64,000 bases of DNA. Source: Buchnera aphidicola (Phyllaphis fagi) (GTDB taxonomy: Bacteria; Pseudomonadota; Gammaproteobacteria; Enterobacterales; Enterobacteriaceae). Position numbers and translations under genes: made by a program. This document shows positions 45,878 through 57,614 of this stretch, piece by piece. The stretch covers positions 346,074 to 410,073 of the forward strand of contig NZ_OZ060370.1 in NCBI RefSeq assembly GCF_964058955.1, given 5' to 3'. Position 1 is the first letter of the stretch. Every line of letters starts with the position of its first letter. The notes beneath the pieces are model-generated. The model saw only the letters and a program-made list of their open reading frames with translations, made no database searches and was not told the origin of the DNA.

Positions 45878-47260
45878 ATGATAAATTATAATTTTTTAAA
45901 CCAAAATACTAAATTAAAAAATAAAAAACTACCCTATTCTTTAGAAGCAGAGCAATCCGTTTTAGGTGGATTAATGCTGGATAATAAACAATGGGATATT
46001 ATTTCAAATTATATACATGAAAAAGATTTTTTTAACGTATCTCATCAATTAATTTTTAATGAAATGAAAAAATTAATTGATCTTGGATATCCAATAGATT
46101 TAATAACAGTTTCTGAATCTCTAGAGCGAAGAGGAAAATTTAGAAAAGTAGGTAATTTTTCTTATTTATCAGATATTTCAAAAAATACACCCAGTACTAA
46201 AAATATTATTGCCTATGCAAATATAGTAAAAGAATGTGCAAGATTAAGAGAAATTATTAAAATTGGAAATAAAATTTCTGATTTAGGATACAATACAACA
46301 CAAAAAACAAGTGAAGAAATTTTAGATTATATAGAATGTAAAATATTTAATATTACAAAAAAAAGATTTAAAAAAGATTTAAATTTAAAAAATATTAAAG
46401 AAATGTTAGATATCACTATTAATACTATGGAACAACTTATTAAATCACCAAATAATAGTATTACAGGTATTGATACAGGATATCATGATATTAATAAAAA
46501 AACTTTAGGATTACAAAAATCTAACTTAATCATTATAGCAGCAAGACCATCAATGGGAAAAACTACCTTAGCTATGAATATTTGTGAAAATACTGCTATG
46601 TTATATAAACAATCAGTATTAATTTTTAGTTTAGAAATGCCAGGAGAACAAATTATTATGCGTATGTTATCATCATTATCTCGTGTTAATCAAACTAATA
46701 TACGTACTGGTTGTTTAAATAATGAAGATTGGTCAAGAATTTCAAGTATTATTAATATATTGCTAAAAAAAAAAAATATATATATTGATGATTCTTCTCA
46801 ATTAACAATTAATGAAATTCGTTCAAAAGCAAGACGTTTATATCAAAAAAAAAATGGGTTAAGTTTAATTATGATTGATTATTTACAATTAATTCAGGTA
46901 CCTCAATTGTCAGGACAGAGAACATTAGAAATTGCAGAAATTTCAAGATCTTTAAAATCATTAGCAAAAGAATTAAAAGTACCTATTATTGCATTATCAC
47001 AATTAAATAGATCATTAGAACAACGGTCTGATAAAAGACCCATTAATTCCGATTTACGTGAATCTGGTGCATTAGAACAAGATGCTGATTTAATTATGTT
47101 TATTTATAGAGATGAAGTATATAATGAAAATACTGAATTAAAAGGAATAACTGAAATTATTATAGGTAAACAAAGAAATGGACCGAGCGGTACAATAAAA
47201 CTAACATTCAATGGAAACTTATGTCGATTTGATAATTATTCTGATTATCATAGTGAATAA
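45878..47260 (+). CDS. dnaB: Replicative DNA helicase DnaB
   Basis: 460 residues (E. coli 471). N-terminal collar domain beginning SLEAEQSVLGGLMLDN, then the RecA-like motor with Walker A ARPSMGKTTLA and Walker B IMIDYLQLI. The reading frame contains two long A runs, twelve at 46765-46776 and ten at 46845-46854, that must be read in frame. Since DnaX lacks the tau domain that binds DnaB, replisome coupling must differ from E. coli. Confidence 0.98.
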   Translation: MINYNFLNQNTKLKNKKLPYSLEAEQSVLGGLMLDNKQWDIISNYIHEKDFFNVSHQLIFNEMKKLIDLGYPIDLITVSESLERRGKFRKVGNFSYLSDISKNTPSTKNIIAYANIVKECARLREIIKIGNKISDLGYNTTQKTSEEILDYIECKIFNITKKRFKKDLNLKNIKEMLDITINTMEQLIKSPNNSITGIDTGYHDINKKTLGLQKSNLIIIAARPSMGKTTLAMNICENTAMLYKQSVLIFSLEMPGEQIIMRMLSSLSRVNQTNIRTGCLNNEDWSRISSIINILLKKKNIYIDDSSQLTINEIRSKARRLYQKKNGLSLIMIDYLQLIQVPQLSGQRTLEIAEISRSLKSLAKELKVPIIALSQLNRSLEQRSDKRPINSDLRESGALEQDADLIMFIYRDEVYNENTELKGITEIIIGKQRNGPSGTIKLTFNGNLCRFDNYSDYHSE

Positions 47261-47562
47261 AATTCTATATAATATAATTAAATTAAATAAAATGTATTAA
47301 ATATAAAATAATAATATTTATTGATAAAAATTTATTTTTATGATTTACAATATTTTTAAGAATATTATAAATAATTTATTTTAATAAAGTATAAAATATT
47401 TTTTTAAATTATACATATAATAATTTACAATATTATAAAAACACTGTAATATATATTAACAATCATAATTTAAAAAAAATATATGACACAATAAATTTTA
47501 AAAATATTGATATATTTTCTATCTACTATAATTTATCTTACATAACAGGTCATGTAAAAATT
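47261..47562. other. Intergenic region dnaB-ruvX
   Basis: 302 bp of AT-rich sequence without a recognisable gene or RNA. Confidence 0.5.
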
Positions 47563-48003
47563 ATGTTTATATTATCATTTGATTTTGGAACAAAAAATAT
47601 TGGAGTAGCAATTGGTCAAAAAATTACATTAACCGCAACATCGTTAGATGCAATAAAAGTAAAAAATGGAAAACCAAATTGGAATCAAATTAGTGCATTA
47701 ATATTATATTGGAAACCTAAATTAATAATTATAGGATATCCTTTAAATATGGATGGAACAAAACAAAAAATAACTAGAAAAGTAAAGAAGTTTTCTCAAT
47801 CTTTATATAAGCGATTTGCAATTCAAATTTATTTTCATGATGAAAGATTAACCACAAAAGAAGCAAAATCATATTTATTTGCACAAGGAGGATATAAAAA
47901 TTTGAAAAAAGATAAAATAGATTCTTTATCAGCAGTTTTAATACTAGAAAGTTGGTTAAAAAGAAAAATAGATCATAAAATGATAAATTTTATTTTAAAA
48001 TAA
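47563..48003 (+). CDS. ruvX: Pre-16S rRNA nuclease YqgF/RuvX
   Basis: RNase H-fold protein of 146 residues (E. coli YqgF 138), needed for 16S rRNA 5' maturation in E. coli. Acidic-site motifs SFDFGTKNIGVAIG and HDERLTTKEA are present. Ends 1 bp before hemW, so the two are cotranscribed. Confidence 0.94.
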   Translation: MFILSFDFGTKNIGVAIGQKITLTATSLDAIKVKNGKPNWNQISALILYWKPKLIIIGYPLNMDGTKQKITRKVKKFSQSLYKRFAIQIYFHDERLTTKEAKSYLFAQGGYKNLKKDKIDSLSAVLILESWLKRKIDHKMINFILK

Positions 48004-48004
48004 A

Positions 48005-49138
48005 ATGATTGTTTTACCTCCTCTTAGTTTATATATTCATATACCTTGGTGTGTCAAAAAATGTCCATATTGTGATTTTAACTCATATACTACTAAAGGT
48101 ATAATTCCAGAATTTCAATATATTAATGCACTTATTTACGATCTTAAAAATGATCTATATTTAATTAATAATAGAACTATAAAAAATATTTTTATTGGTG
48201 GAGGAACACCAAATTTATTGAATTATACATCTATACAATATTTATTAGATAATATAAATAAATACATATTTATTAGTAATACTGCTGAAATTACAATAGA
48301 AATGAATCCTGATTTAGTTACTATTGATACGTTATTAGCATATATTGAATTAGGTATTAATAGGATATCATTAGGAATACAGAGTTTTAATAACAGATTA
48401 TTAAAATTAATTGGACGAAAACATACATCAGAATCTGTAATTAAGATTTTTCAAAAAATAAAAAATAAAAAAATAAATATTAATATAGATTTGATGTACG
48501 GTTTACCCGAACAAACATTAGAAGAATGTTTATATGATCTAAAACAAGCTATTTTAATGAATCCTAAACATATATCTTGGTATCAATTAAGTATAGAAAA
48601 AAATACCATATTCTATATTAAAAAAAATAATTTTCCTAATGATAATATAATATGGGATATGTATAATCAAGGTAATAATTTATTAAGAACATCGAAATAT
48701 ATAAGATATGAAATATCTGCATATTCAAAAAAAAAATACCAATGTCAACATAATTTAAATTATTGGAAATTTGGAGATTATATAGGTATTGGTTGTGGAG
48801 CTCATGGGAAAATTACTCAAAAAAATGGAGATATTATTAGAATTATAAAAAAGAATAAAATTTCTGAATATATAAATAGTCAAAAATATATTCAAAAAAA
48901 ATATAAAATTTTAAATCAAGATAAACCATGTGAATATTTTATGAATGTATTTAGATTATTTAAACCTATAAAACGTAAATACTTTAAATTATATACTGGA
49001 TTAAATGAAGATTATATTCAAGAAAATATTAATCAATTAATACAAAAAAAATATATAATGCAAACAGAAAAATACTGGTATACTTTACCTAAAGGAAAAA
49101 ACTTTCTTAATAATTTATTAGAATATTTTATAAAATAA
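48005..49138 (+). CDS. hemW: Heme chaperone HemW (radical SAM)
   Basis: 377 residues (E. coli 378). The cluster motif C16-x3-C20-x2-C23 (CVKKCPYC) and GGGTPNLL are intact. Lies 1 bp after ruvX. HemW resembles coproporphyrinogen dehydrogenase but lacks that activity; it binds heme and is thought to hand it to respiratory enzymes. Converges on trmB with a 7-bp gap. Confidence 0.93.
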   Translation: MIVLPPLSLYIHIPWCVKKCPYCDFNSYTTKGIIPEFQYINALIYDLKNDLYLINNRTIKNIFIGGGTPNLLNYTSIQYLLDNINKYIFISNTAEITIEMNPDLVTIDTLLAYIELGINRISLGIQSFNNRLLKLIGRKHTSESVIKIFQKIKNKKININIDLMYGLPEQTLEECLYDLKQAILMNPKHISWYQLSIEKNTIFYIKKNNFPNDNIIWDMYNQGNNLLRTSKYIRYEISAYSKKKYQCQHNLNYWKFGDYIGIGCGAHGKITQKNGDIIRIIKKNKISEYINSQKYIQKKYKILNQDKPCEYFMNVFRLFKPIKRKYFKLYTGLNEDYIQENINQLIQKKYIMQTEKYWYTLPKGKNFLNNLLEYFIK

Positions 49139-49145
49139 AGTTTTA

Positions 49146-49883
49146 TTATTTAATACATTGAAAGATTAAATTAAATATTTTACGATTTAATATATTTGCT
49201 TTTTTTTCAAATTTAGTTACTGTTCTTTCATTGAATATTGAAAAATAATTTATATTTTCTAATTTACTAGTATATTCAGGAATAATGTTTATAATTTTTG
49301 TTATATCATTTGCATATGTACTACAATCAGTAACTATATATAATATTCCATGATACATTTGTTTTTTTGCAAGTAATTGGATAAATGATTTTTGTAATAT
49401 TCTTCTTTTATGATGACGTAGTTTAGGCCAAGGGTCTGGAAAAAAACATTGAATAATATTTAATGTATTATCATGAATCATATATTTTAATACTTCTACT
49501 GCATCATGTAAAATAATTTTTACATTATTTATTTGAGACATATGTATTTTTTTTATACAGCTACTTACTCCTGGTATATAAACTTCAATACCTAAAATAT
49601 TTTTATCTAAATTATAAGATGATGTATTAATTAAAGATTCTCCATTTCCAAAACCTATATCTAATATAGTAGATTGATTAAAATTATTAAAAATTTTTTG
49701 TATATTAATAGCATGACATTGAAAATTTAATCCAAAAGATGGCCAATATTTTTTTATTGTATTAATGTGTTTTTGACTATATCGACTAGATCTACAAATA
49801 AAACTACGTGTATTACGTATAAATTTTCCATACAAGTTATATTTTGGTAATACAAGATTATTAATTAGTTTATTTTTTATCAT
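49146..49883 (-). CDS. trmB: tRNA (guanine-N7-)-methyltransferase
   Basis: Makes m7G46 in tRNA. 245 residues (E. coli 239). SAM-binding LDIGFGNGESL and the family motif FFPDPWPKLRHHKRR are clear. Divergent from mutY, as in E. coli. Confidence 0.96.
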   Translation of the reverse strand: MIKNKLINNLVLPKYNLYGKFIRNTRSFICRSSRYSQKHINTIKKYWPSFGLNFQCHAINIQKIFNNFNQSTILDIGFGNGESLINTSSYNLDKNILGIEVYIPGVSSCIKKIHMSQINNVKIILHDAVEVLKYMIHDNTLNIIQCFFPDPWPKLRHHKRRILQKSFIQLLAKKQMYHGILYIVTDCSTYANDITKIINIIPEYTSKLENINYFSIFNERTVTKFEKKANILNRKIFNLIFQCIK

Positions 49884-49988
49884 ATTTAATATTAAAAAAT
49901 TTGTTATATAAATTAATAGTAATTATAATTATAAAAATATTATTAAATAATAATATAATTGATATAAAATTATCAAAATAATCATATT

Positions 49989-51017
49989 ATGGAATATTGG
50001 AAATTTTCGCAATTAATTATTAATTGGTATCATCAACATGGTAGGAATAATTTGCCATGGCAAATCAAAAAAACTCCATATAATATTTGGGTTTCAGAAA
50101 TTATGTTACAACAAACTCAAGTGAAAACTGTTATTCCTTATTTTAAAAGATTTATATCTAAATTACATAACATACATATATTAGCTTCTACCAGTTTAGA
50201 TGAGATATTACATTTATGGAGTGGATTAGGATATTATAAAAGAGCAATAAATTTACATAAGACGTCTAAAATTATAGTGAAACAATATAATGGAAAAATT
50301 CCAGATAATATTATTGAATTAATAAAATTACCAGGTATTGGTCGAACAACAGCAGGTGCTATTTTATCATTATCAAAAGATTTTTCATTTCCCATTTTAG
50401 ATGGAAATGTTAAAAGAATTTTAATTAGATTTTATAATATTTTAAAAAATTCAAGAAATAAAATTGATACAAATAAGTTATGGTATTTAATTAATATGAT
50501 TACACCTTTACATCATGCTAGTAAATTTAATCAAGGTATGATGGATCTTGGATCATTAATTTGCCGATATAAAACACCAAAATGTAAAATTTGTCCTCTT
50601 TATATAAATTGTCAATATATAAAAAATATGAGTCAAAAAAATATAATAAATAATAAAAAAATTAAAAAAGAAAAACAATATTTTTATATTATAGTTCAAT
50701 ATAAATATTTTATTTTTTTAGAATGCAGAAAAAATAAAAAAATATGGAAAAATTTATTTTGTTTTCCAGAATTTAAAAATGAAGAAAATATGAATAATTG
50801 GTTATTAATTAATAATATAGATAGTATCAATAATCAAAAAATAAACTTAATTTATCATAAACTCAGTCATTTAATATTAAAGATGCATATTTTTAAGATA
50901 AGCATACAAAATAATAAAATATTTTCTAAAAATAAAAATTATATTTGGTATAATCTCAATAATCCACAACGTATCGGAATATCAAAACCAATAAAAACAA
51001 TATTACTCACATTATAA
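49989..51017 (+). CDS. mutY: A/G-specific adenine glycosylase MutY
   Basis: Removes A mispaired with 8-oxoG. 342 residues (E. coli 350). Catalytic E37 in SEIMLQQTQV and D138 in LDGNVKR; helix-hairpin-helix LPGIGRTTAGAIL; 4Fe-4S ligands C192, C199, C202, C208 (C-x6-C-x2-C-x5-C). The C-terminal MutT-like domain is present. Followed by yggX after 29 bp, as in E. coli. Confidence 0.97.
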   Translation: MEYWKFSQLIINWYHQHGRNNLPWQIKKTPYNIWVSEIMLQQTQVKTVIPYFKRFISKLHNIHILASTSLDEILHLWSGLGYYKRAINLHKTSKIIVKQYNGKIPDNIIELIKLPGIGRTTAGAILSLSKDFSFPILDGNVKRILIRFYNILKNSRNKIDTNKLWYLINMITPLHHASKFNQGMMDLGSLICRYKTPKCKICPLYINCQYIKNMSQKNIINNKKIKKEKQYFYIIVQYKYFIFLECRKNKKIWKNLFCFPEFKNEENMNNWLLINNIDSINNQKINLIYHKLSHLILKMHIFKISIQNNKIFSKNKNYIWYNLNNPQRIGISKPIKTILLTL

Positions 51018-51046
51018 AAATTTATATTTTAAAAGGCAATAAATAT

Positions 51047-51292
51047 ATGAAAATAGTTTTTTGTAAATTTTTAAAAAAATTTTCTGAAGGATATAAAACT
51101 CAATTTTATCCAGGGAAAATAGGAAACTACATATATAAAAATATATCAAAATTAGCTTGGAAAACATGGATTAATGAACAAACTAAAATTATTAATGAAC
51201 AACAATTAAATATGATAAATATTCAAGATTATCAAATTATAGAACAAGAAATGATAAATTTTTTATTTAAAAATATTATGTTGTATAAATAG
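51047..51292 (+). CDS. yggX: Fe(II)-trafficking protein YggX
   Basis: 81 residues (E. coli 91; C-terminal tail shorter). KIVFCKFLKKFSEGY with the single conserved cysteine and YNEISKLAW-like core (NISKLAWKTWINEQTKIINEQ). Proposed to protect Fe-S proteins from oxidation; adjacent to the Fe-S enzyme MutY. Confidence 0.94.
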   Translation: MKIVFCKFLKKFSEGYKTQFYPGKIGNYIYKNISKLAWKTWINEQTKIINEQQLNMINIQDYQIIEQEMINFLFKNIMLYK

Positions 51293-51314
51293 TTGTTCAA
51301 TAAATATATAAAAA

Positions 51315-52751
51315 TTATTTAAATTGAATAAAATATTTGACATATTTTATTAAATCATTTAATAAATTTACTTTTTTAGAGTTTTTATTATATTTTTTAA
51401 TAAGTACATTTAAATTAAAACAATATTTTTCTAAAAATTTTTTATTAAATTTATTTAATTTATATAATAACCATTTTTTTTTTTCATTTTTTTTTAAAGA
51501 TTCTGGAAAGTTTCGAGATCGATATCGAAAAAAAATTTCATATAACCTAGAATCATAAAAATTCACATGCATATTTTTTAAATTATTTGTTGCATTATTT
51601 ATTGAATTATTATGTATTACTTTCATTTTTTTTTTATCTGATTCGTTAAAAAAAGCATCATACATTTTTAGATCAACATCATTATTTATATTAAAATAAA
51701 TAAAATTTTTAAAAAAATTTTTTATTTTATAAAATAAAAATATATTTTTACGTAAAATATATATTGTTTTTAGATAAGATTTTAAATTAATATTTAATCT
51801 ATATTGATTTTTGTAATCTAATAAATCTATTGGCACTAATATTGGACATTGATTAATATATAAAAAATTAATACCTAATGAAAATAATTTTTTCATAGTA
51901 ATATTGTGATAACATTCTTTTTTTAAAAAAGAAATTAATAAATTAATATCCATATATAAATCAAAAAATATTAACATATTAACATTTTTAACATTCCAAA
52001 ATATTGGAACAATACAAGTCATATTATTTCTTATATTACCTAATATTCCAGAAATATAAATTAAAGGAGTTAATTGTACTGTATTTATTAATGATTTTAG
52101 ATTATTTTTTAATCTATATTTAAAGAAATAGTTAAATAATTTAGGGTGCTTTCTTTTTACTAATTTTGCTAAATTCATTGTTGCTAATATATCAGAAGCT
52201 GCATTATGTACATTTAAATGACTAATATTATTACAATTAGTTAAATCATTTAACTTAAAACTTACAAAACCTAATTTATTTTTTGGCCAAATAATATCTT
52301 TTGGATGTAATATATAACATGCACGCATGATATTAATTAAATCCCATCTCGAATTATTATTTTTCCAGCTCCAACTATAAGGATCAAAAAAATTACGGTA
52401 AAATATATTTCTTGTTATTTCATCGTCAAATTGAATATTATTATATCCAATTATACAGGTATCTGGAATATTTAAAATATTATAAATTTTTTGAGAAAAA
52501 TAGAATTCATTGATTCCATATTTATGTGTATATTGTGGTGTAATTCCTGTAATTAAAACAGATTCTGGATTAGGTAAATAATCATTAGGCGGAAAACAAT
52601 AAAAAACAGTTAATTTATCGATAATATTAAGATTTAAATCAGTTCGAATACATGCAAATTGTGCTGGTTTATCTAATGCAGGATGAGTTCCAAATGTTTC
52701 GTAATCATAAAAAATAAAACTAGGTTGATTATTACAATCAATAGTGTTCAT
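51315..52751 (-). CDS. sbcB: Exodeoxyribonuclease I (SbcB)
   Basis: 3'-5' single-strand DNA exonuclease. 478 residues from MNTIDCNNQPSF (E. coli 475); 15 upstream in-frame codons are not homologous. DnaQ-type motifs FYDYETFGTHPALDKPAQFA, NIQFDDEITRN and HNAASDILATMNLAKL carry the metal ligands. The C-terminal half is strongly biased to Lys, Asn, Phe and Tyr and weakly conserved. Confidence 0.94.
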   Translation of the reverse strand: MNTIDCNNQPSFIFYDYETFGTHPALDKPAQFACIRTDLNLNIIDKLTVFYCFPPNDYLPNPESVLITGITPQYTHKYGINEFYFSQKIYNILNIPDTCIIGYNNIQFDDEITRNIFYRNFFDPYSWSWKNNNSRWDLINIMRACYILHPKDIIWPKNKLGFVSFKLNDLTNCNNISHLNVHNAASDILATMNLAKLVKRKHPKLFNYFFKYRLKNNLKSLINTVQLTPLIYISGILGNIRNNMTCIVPIFWNVKNVNMLIFFDLYMDINLLISFLKKECYHNITMKKLFSLGINFLYINQCPILVPIDLLDYKNQYRLNINLKSYLKTIYILRKNIFLFYKIKNFFKNFIYFNINNDVDLKMYDAFFNESDKKKMKVIHNNSINNATNNLKNMHVNFYDSRLYEIFFRYRSRNFPESLKKNEKKKWLLYKLNKFNKKFLEKYCFNLNVLIKKYNKNSKKVNLLNDLIKYVKYFIQFK

Positions 52752-52844
52752 AATTGTTATATGTATTATTAAATATTTAATATTCATGTATATCATGAAA
52801 TTATTATATTAAATAATAAAATACTGTATTTAAACTATTTAAAA

Positions 52845-52917
52845 CTCCTCCGACTGGATTCGAACCAGTGACATACGGATTAACAGTCCGCCGTTCTACC
52901 AACTGAACTACAGAGGA
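52845..52917 (-). tRNA. asnT: tRNA-Asn(GUU)
   Basis: 73 nt: acceptor TCCTCTG with 3' CGGAGGA (one G-T pair region), D-arm AGTTCAGTTGGTAGAACG, anticodon GTT in CGGACTGTTAATCCG, T-arm CTGGTTCGAATCCAG. Close to E. coli tRNA-Asn. No encoded CCA. Confidence 0.97.
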
Positions 52918-53085
52918 TTAATAGTTTTATCTTATCATGTATAAATAGTTTTGTCAAAAAAAATAAAATTTAATTATAAAGATAATGAATATATAATAAT
53001 ATTTTTAAATTTATGTAATAAAATATAAACTAATATAAATAATTATAGATTATATTTTAAAATTGATTTATAATAAAATGAATTA

Positions 53086-53158
53086 GGCCCTTTAGCTCAG
53101 TGGTTAGAGCAGGCGACTCATAATCGCTTGGTCGCTGGTTCAAATCCAGCAAGGGCCA
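53086..53158 (+). tRNA. ileX: tRNA-Ile(CAU), lysidine type
   Basis: 73 nt: acceptor GGCCCTT/AAGGGCC, anticodon CAT in GGCGACTCATAATCGCT, T-arm CTGGTTCAAATCCAG. The sequence matches E. coli ileX rather than initiator or elongator Met tRNA, so after lysidine modification by TilS it reads AUA. AUA codons are abundant in this genome, so this tRNA is heavily used. The 3' end is followed by CAT, not CCA. Confidence 0.93.
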
Positions 53159-53257
53159 CATCAATTTTTGTATTGAAAAAATAAAATTATATCAATTAAT
53201 AAAAATTTTTTCTACATAAAAAATAAAATAAATATTCTTGTAAGATAAAGAACATAT

Positions 53258-53929
53258 ATGAAAAAATGGAAAAAGAAATTTATTGAATTTTCTTTAAAAA
53301 GAAAAGTATTGAAATTTGGAAATTTTAAGTTAAGATCAGGAAGAAATAGTCCATATTTTTTTAATTCAAAATATTTCTGTACTGGATCAGATTTATTAAA
53401 GTTAGGAGAATGTTATGCTCATGCAATTATTCAATCACGCATTCATCCTGATATATTATTAGGTTTAGCTTATAAAGGAATCCCAATAGTAGTTGCTACA
53501 GTTATAGCATTAAAAATACAATATAATATTAATCTCGCATATTCTTTTAACCGAAAAGAAATAAAAACATATGGAGATGGTGGTATTATTGTTGGAAAGA
53601 GTATAAAAAAAAATAATAGTATAATTATTATTGATGATGTTCTTACATCTGGATTAACAATTCAAGAATTTATAAATCTTTTTAATATAAAAAAAAATAA
53701 TGTTATTTCTGGTATATTTCTTATTTTTGATAGACAAGAATATGGAACAACAGAACAACAGAGTTCTATTCAAGAAATAGAAACAGCATATTCATTGTGT
53801 AAAATATTTTCAATTATTAATATATGTGATTTAATACAATATCTTATTAAATATAATAAATATCAAAAAGAATTAAAAAATATTCTTGAATATTATAAGA
53901 TATATGGATCTAAAGAAATAAATTATTGA
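53258..53929 (+). CDS. pyrE: Orotate phosphoribosyltransferase
   Basis: Makes OMP from orotate and PRPP. 223 residues (E. coli 213). [18 protein letters not shown] at the orotate site and PRPP-binding [14 protein letters not shown]. Its last 7 bp overlap the end of dut on the other strand. E. coli also has pyrE near dut. Confidence 0.96.
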   Translation: MKKWKKKFIEFSLKRKVLKFGNFKLRSGRNSPYFFNSKYFCTGSDLLKLGECYAHAIIQSRIHPDILLGLAYKGIPIVVATVIALKIQYNINLAYSFNRKEIKTYGDGGIIVGKSIKKNNSIIIIDDVLTSGLTIQEFINLFNIKKNNVISGIFLIFDRQEYGTTEQQSSIQEIETAYSLCKIFSIINICDLIQYLIKYNKYQKELKNILEYYKIYGSKEINY

Positions 53930-54381
53930 ATTCCAGATGATCCAAAACCACTAATATTCCGATGTGTTTTTTGAAAATCTGGAACAATGTTAAAAATTGG
54001 TTTAATAATAGGTACAAATATCATTTGAGCTACACGATTTCCAGGATAAATATAAAATTTTTTTTTACTTCTATTCCATATTGAAATCATTAACTCTCCT
54101 TGATAATCTGAATCAATTAAACCAATTGTATTACCTAAAATAATACCATGATGATGACCTAATCCAGAGCGTGGTAAAATAATTGCAGTAATTAATGGAT
54201 CTTTAATAAATATAGAAATACCAGTTGGTATTAATAGTATTTGATTAGTATGAATAACCATATTATTACTTTTGATACATGCTCTTAAGTCTAATCCAGA
54301 TGATCCACATGTTTCATATTTTAAAGCAGGAAAAGTTGTTCCTATGCGTGAATCTAGTATTTTGATATCAATAATATGCAT
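53923..54381 (-). CDS. dut: dUTPase
   Basis: Hydrolyses dUTP to dUMP, keeping uracil out of DNA. 152 residues, E. coli length. All five trimeric-dUTPase motifs: [43 protein letters not shown] and the C-terminal SGFGSSGIQ arm. Tail-to-tail with pyrE. Confidence 0.97.
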   Translation of the reverse strand: MHIIDIKILDSRIGTTFPALKYETCGSSGLDLRACIKSNNMVIHTNQILLIPTGISIFIKDPLITAIILPRSGLGHHHGIILGNTIGLIDSDYQGELMISIWNRSKKKFYIYPGNRVAQMIFVPIIKPIFNIVPDFQKTHRNISGFGSSGIQ

Positions 54382-54514
54382 TTTAAATATAATATTTCAT
54401 AATAAATAATATTCAATATTATATAGTAACATACGAAATTTTGTAAATAGTATTTCAATATGGTGTATGAATTAATAAACTTTAATAATCATATTTTACT
54501 AATTATATTAAAAT

Positions 54515-54546
54515 AAAGATGTATTATATGAGTATAATACATCTTT
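54515..54546. terminator. Terminator after rplI
   Basis: A perfect 14-bp stem AAAGATGTATTATA / TATAATACATCTTT with a 4-nt loop, with T-rich sequence on both strands. It lies about 80 bp past the rplI stop and ends the rpsF-rpsR-rplI transcript. Confidence 0.8.
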
Positions 54547-54626
54547 TTATAGTAAAGATTTTACTTATATATAAAAATAAATGATTAAAAATATCATGGA
54601 TACTTAAAATATTATAAAATTATATA

Positions 54627-55085
54627 TTAAATATGATTTTTAGATAGAATATGTACTAAAAAATTAATTCCTATTTTTTTATATGGTCTAAAAACAACTT
54701 TATATACACCTAATTTTCGAATAAAGTTATTTTTTAAATAAATTTCACTCTTATTTATTTGAATACCTAATTTCATAATTGCAATTGCAATATCTTGAGG
54801 TCCAATAGAACCAAATAATCTTTCTCTTGCTCCTGATTGAGAATATATTTTAATTGGGAAAATAGATTGTATCTGACGAATTTTAAATTTTGATTGAGAT
54901 ATTTTAAGTTTTGTTTGTTTTTTAAATATGTTTGTTTTTTTTGTTATAATATTAATATTTTTAAAAGTAGATGATAATGCTAAACCTGAGGGAATTAAAT
55001 AATTTCGAGCATACCCCGATTTAACTATAATAATATTTCCTATTTTACCTAAATTTTTAATATTTTTTAATAAAATAATTTCCAT
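54627..55085 (-). CDS. rplI: Ribosomal protein L9
   Basis: 152 residues (E. coli 149). The N-terminal domain MEIILLKNIKNLGKIGNIIIVKSGYARNYL-type signature is clear; the long connecting helix and C-terminal domain follow. Third gene of rpsF-rpsR-rplI. Confidence 0.96.
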   Translation of the reverse strand: MEIILLKNIKNLGKIGNIIIVKSGYARNYLIPSGLALSSTFKNINIITKKTNIFKKQTKLKISQSKFKIRQIQSIFPIKIYSQSGARERLFGSIGPQDIAIAIMKLGIQINKSEIYLKNNFIRKLGVYKVVFRPYKKIGINFLVHILSKNHI

Positions 55086-55109
55086 TATAGCCTTTTTAAA
55101 TTTATTATA

Positions 55110-55337
55110 TTAATGATGTTGATCTGTATAAGGAAGTAATGCTAGATATCTAGCTCTTTTAATTGCTCTAGATAATTGCCTTTGATATCTTGAACGAGTT
55201 CCTGTAATTCGACTAGGAACAATTTTACCACTATCTGTAATATAATTTCTTAACATAATAATATCTTTATAATCAATTTCTTTAGTACGATCTGCAGTAA
55301 AACGACAAAATTTTCTTCTTCGAAAATATCGAACCAT
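55110..55337 (-). CDS. rpsR: Ribosomal protein S18
   Basis: 75 residues, E. coli length. [15 protein letters not shown] and [23 protein letters not shown] are nearly invariant. Directly follows rpsF; priB, which separates them in E. coli, is missing. Confidence 0.98.
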   Translation of the reverse strand: MVRYFRRRKFCRFTADRTKEIDYKDIIMLRNYITDSGKIVPSRITGTRSRYQRQLSRAIKRARYLALLPYTDQHH

Positions 55338-55399
55338 ACAATTGATCCCTCAATATATGAATTAATCATTTATAATTCATTAACAATGTATATAAAAAA

Positions 55400-55744
55400 T
55401 TATTTTTTATCTATTTTATCATCTTGTAATTTTAACATAGGAGATGGAGTAACAATTTTATTTTTCACTGAAATAATAATATTACGAAGAATCATTTCAT
55501 TAAAGAAAAATTTTTCTTTTAATGAATTAATCTGAATAGGTAAAATTTGAATATTCATCAATATATAGTAAGCTTTATGTAATTTTTTTATTGGATAAGC
55601 TAATTGACGTCTTCCCCAGTCTTCTAATCGATGTATTATTCCATGATTTTGCATAATAAATTGTTTGTAATCTTTGATGATTTTTAAAATTTGATCTGTA
55701 GTTTGATCTGGATGGATAATAAGAACAATTTCATAATGACGCAT
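55400..55744 (-). CDS. rpsF: Ribosomal protein S6
   Basis: 114 residues from [15 protein letters not shown], the E. coli start; 20 in-frame upstream codons have no family counterpart. The E. coli protein is longer because of its glutamate-tailed C-terminus. First gene of rpsF-rpsR-rplI; AAGGA lies about 13 bp before the start. Confidence 0.96.
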   Translation of the reverse strand: MRHYEIVLIIHPDQTTDQILKIIKDYKQFIMQNHGIIHRLEDWGRRQLAYPIKKLHKAYYILMNIQILPIQINSLKEKFFFNEMILRNIIISVKNKIVTPSPMLKLQDDKIDKK

Positions 55745-56223
55745 ATATAATAATAATCCTTTTGGATATTTAGTTATTTTTGATGTAATTAATATAGAAT
55801 ACAAAAAATAATAAGGATAAATAAATTATTTTATAATGCAATAAAATAATTACTGTTTAAGAATTATTTATGATGCTTAAAATATGTTGCATTACACATT
55901 TTATCTCACTTCAAATATATTAAAAATAAAATATTGAAATTAAATATTCTATTTATCTAAATATTTTCAATAAATATACAGTTTTAAAATATTTATCTAT
56001 TGATATTTTAAAGTAAATTTAATTGACTAATATAATGATAAATAAAAATATCAAAAAATGGTAAAGGTAAAATAAGCATAAATAATTATTAAAACCTATT
56101 ATAAATATAATTTTTACCATTATATACCTTTATTCCTGTATATAAAAGGGATATTACAGGATATGTATTAATTAATATTTATTCATTTAGTCAACTAATT
56201 TATCCATAAAATATAGTATAAAG
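55745..56223. other. Intergenic region purA / rpsF with inverted repeats
   Basis: 479 bp between purA and rpsF where E. coli has nsrR, rnr and rlmB; none of these is recognisable. Two inverted repeats are seen: AATGGTAAA / TTTACCATT (56057-56065 and 56113-56121) and CCTGTA / TACAGG (56135-56140 and 56155-56160). The second, about 60 bp past the purA stop, may be its terminator. The promoter and leader of rpsF must also lie here. Confidence 0.5.
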
Positions 56224-57528
<1,305 letters not shown>

Positions 57529-57614
57529 TTAAATATATTGAATATTATTTATCATGTTTATATATTACTGTATAAATGTTAATATAATTATCATGAATAA
57601 TTAATTTATTAATT

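Noticed and set aside
56199..56208. TTATCCATA, one mismatch from a DnaA box
   Set aside because: It is a single site with no cluster, no AT-unwinding repeats and no origin-linked genes; such matches are expected in AT-rich DNA.
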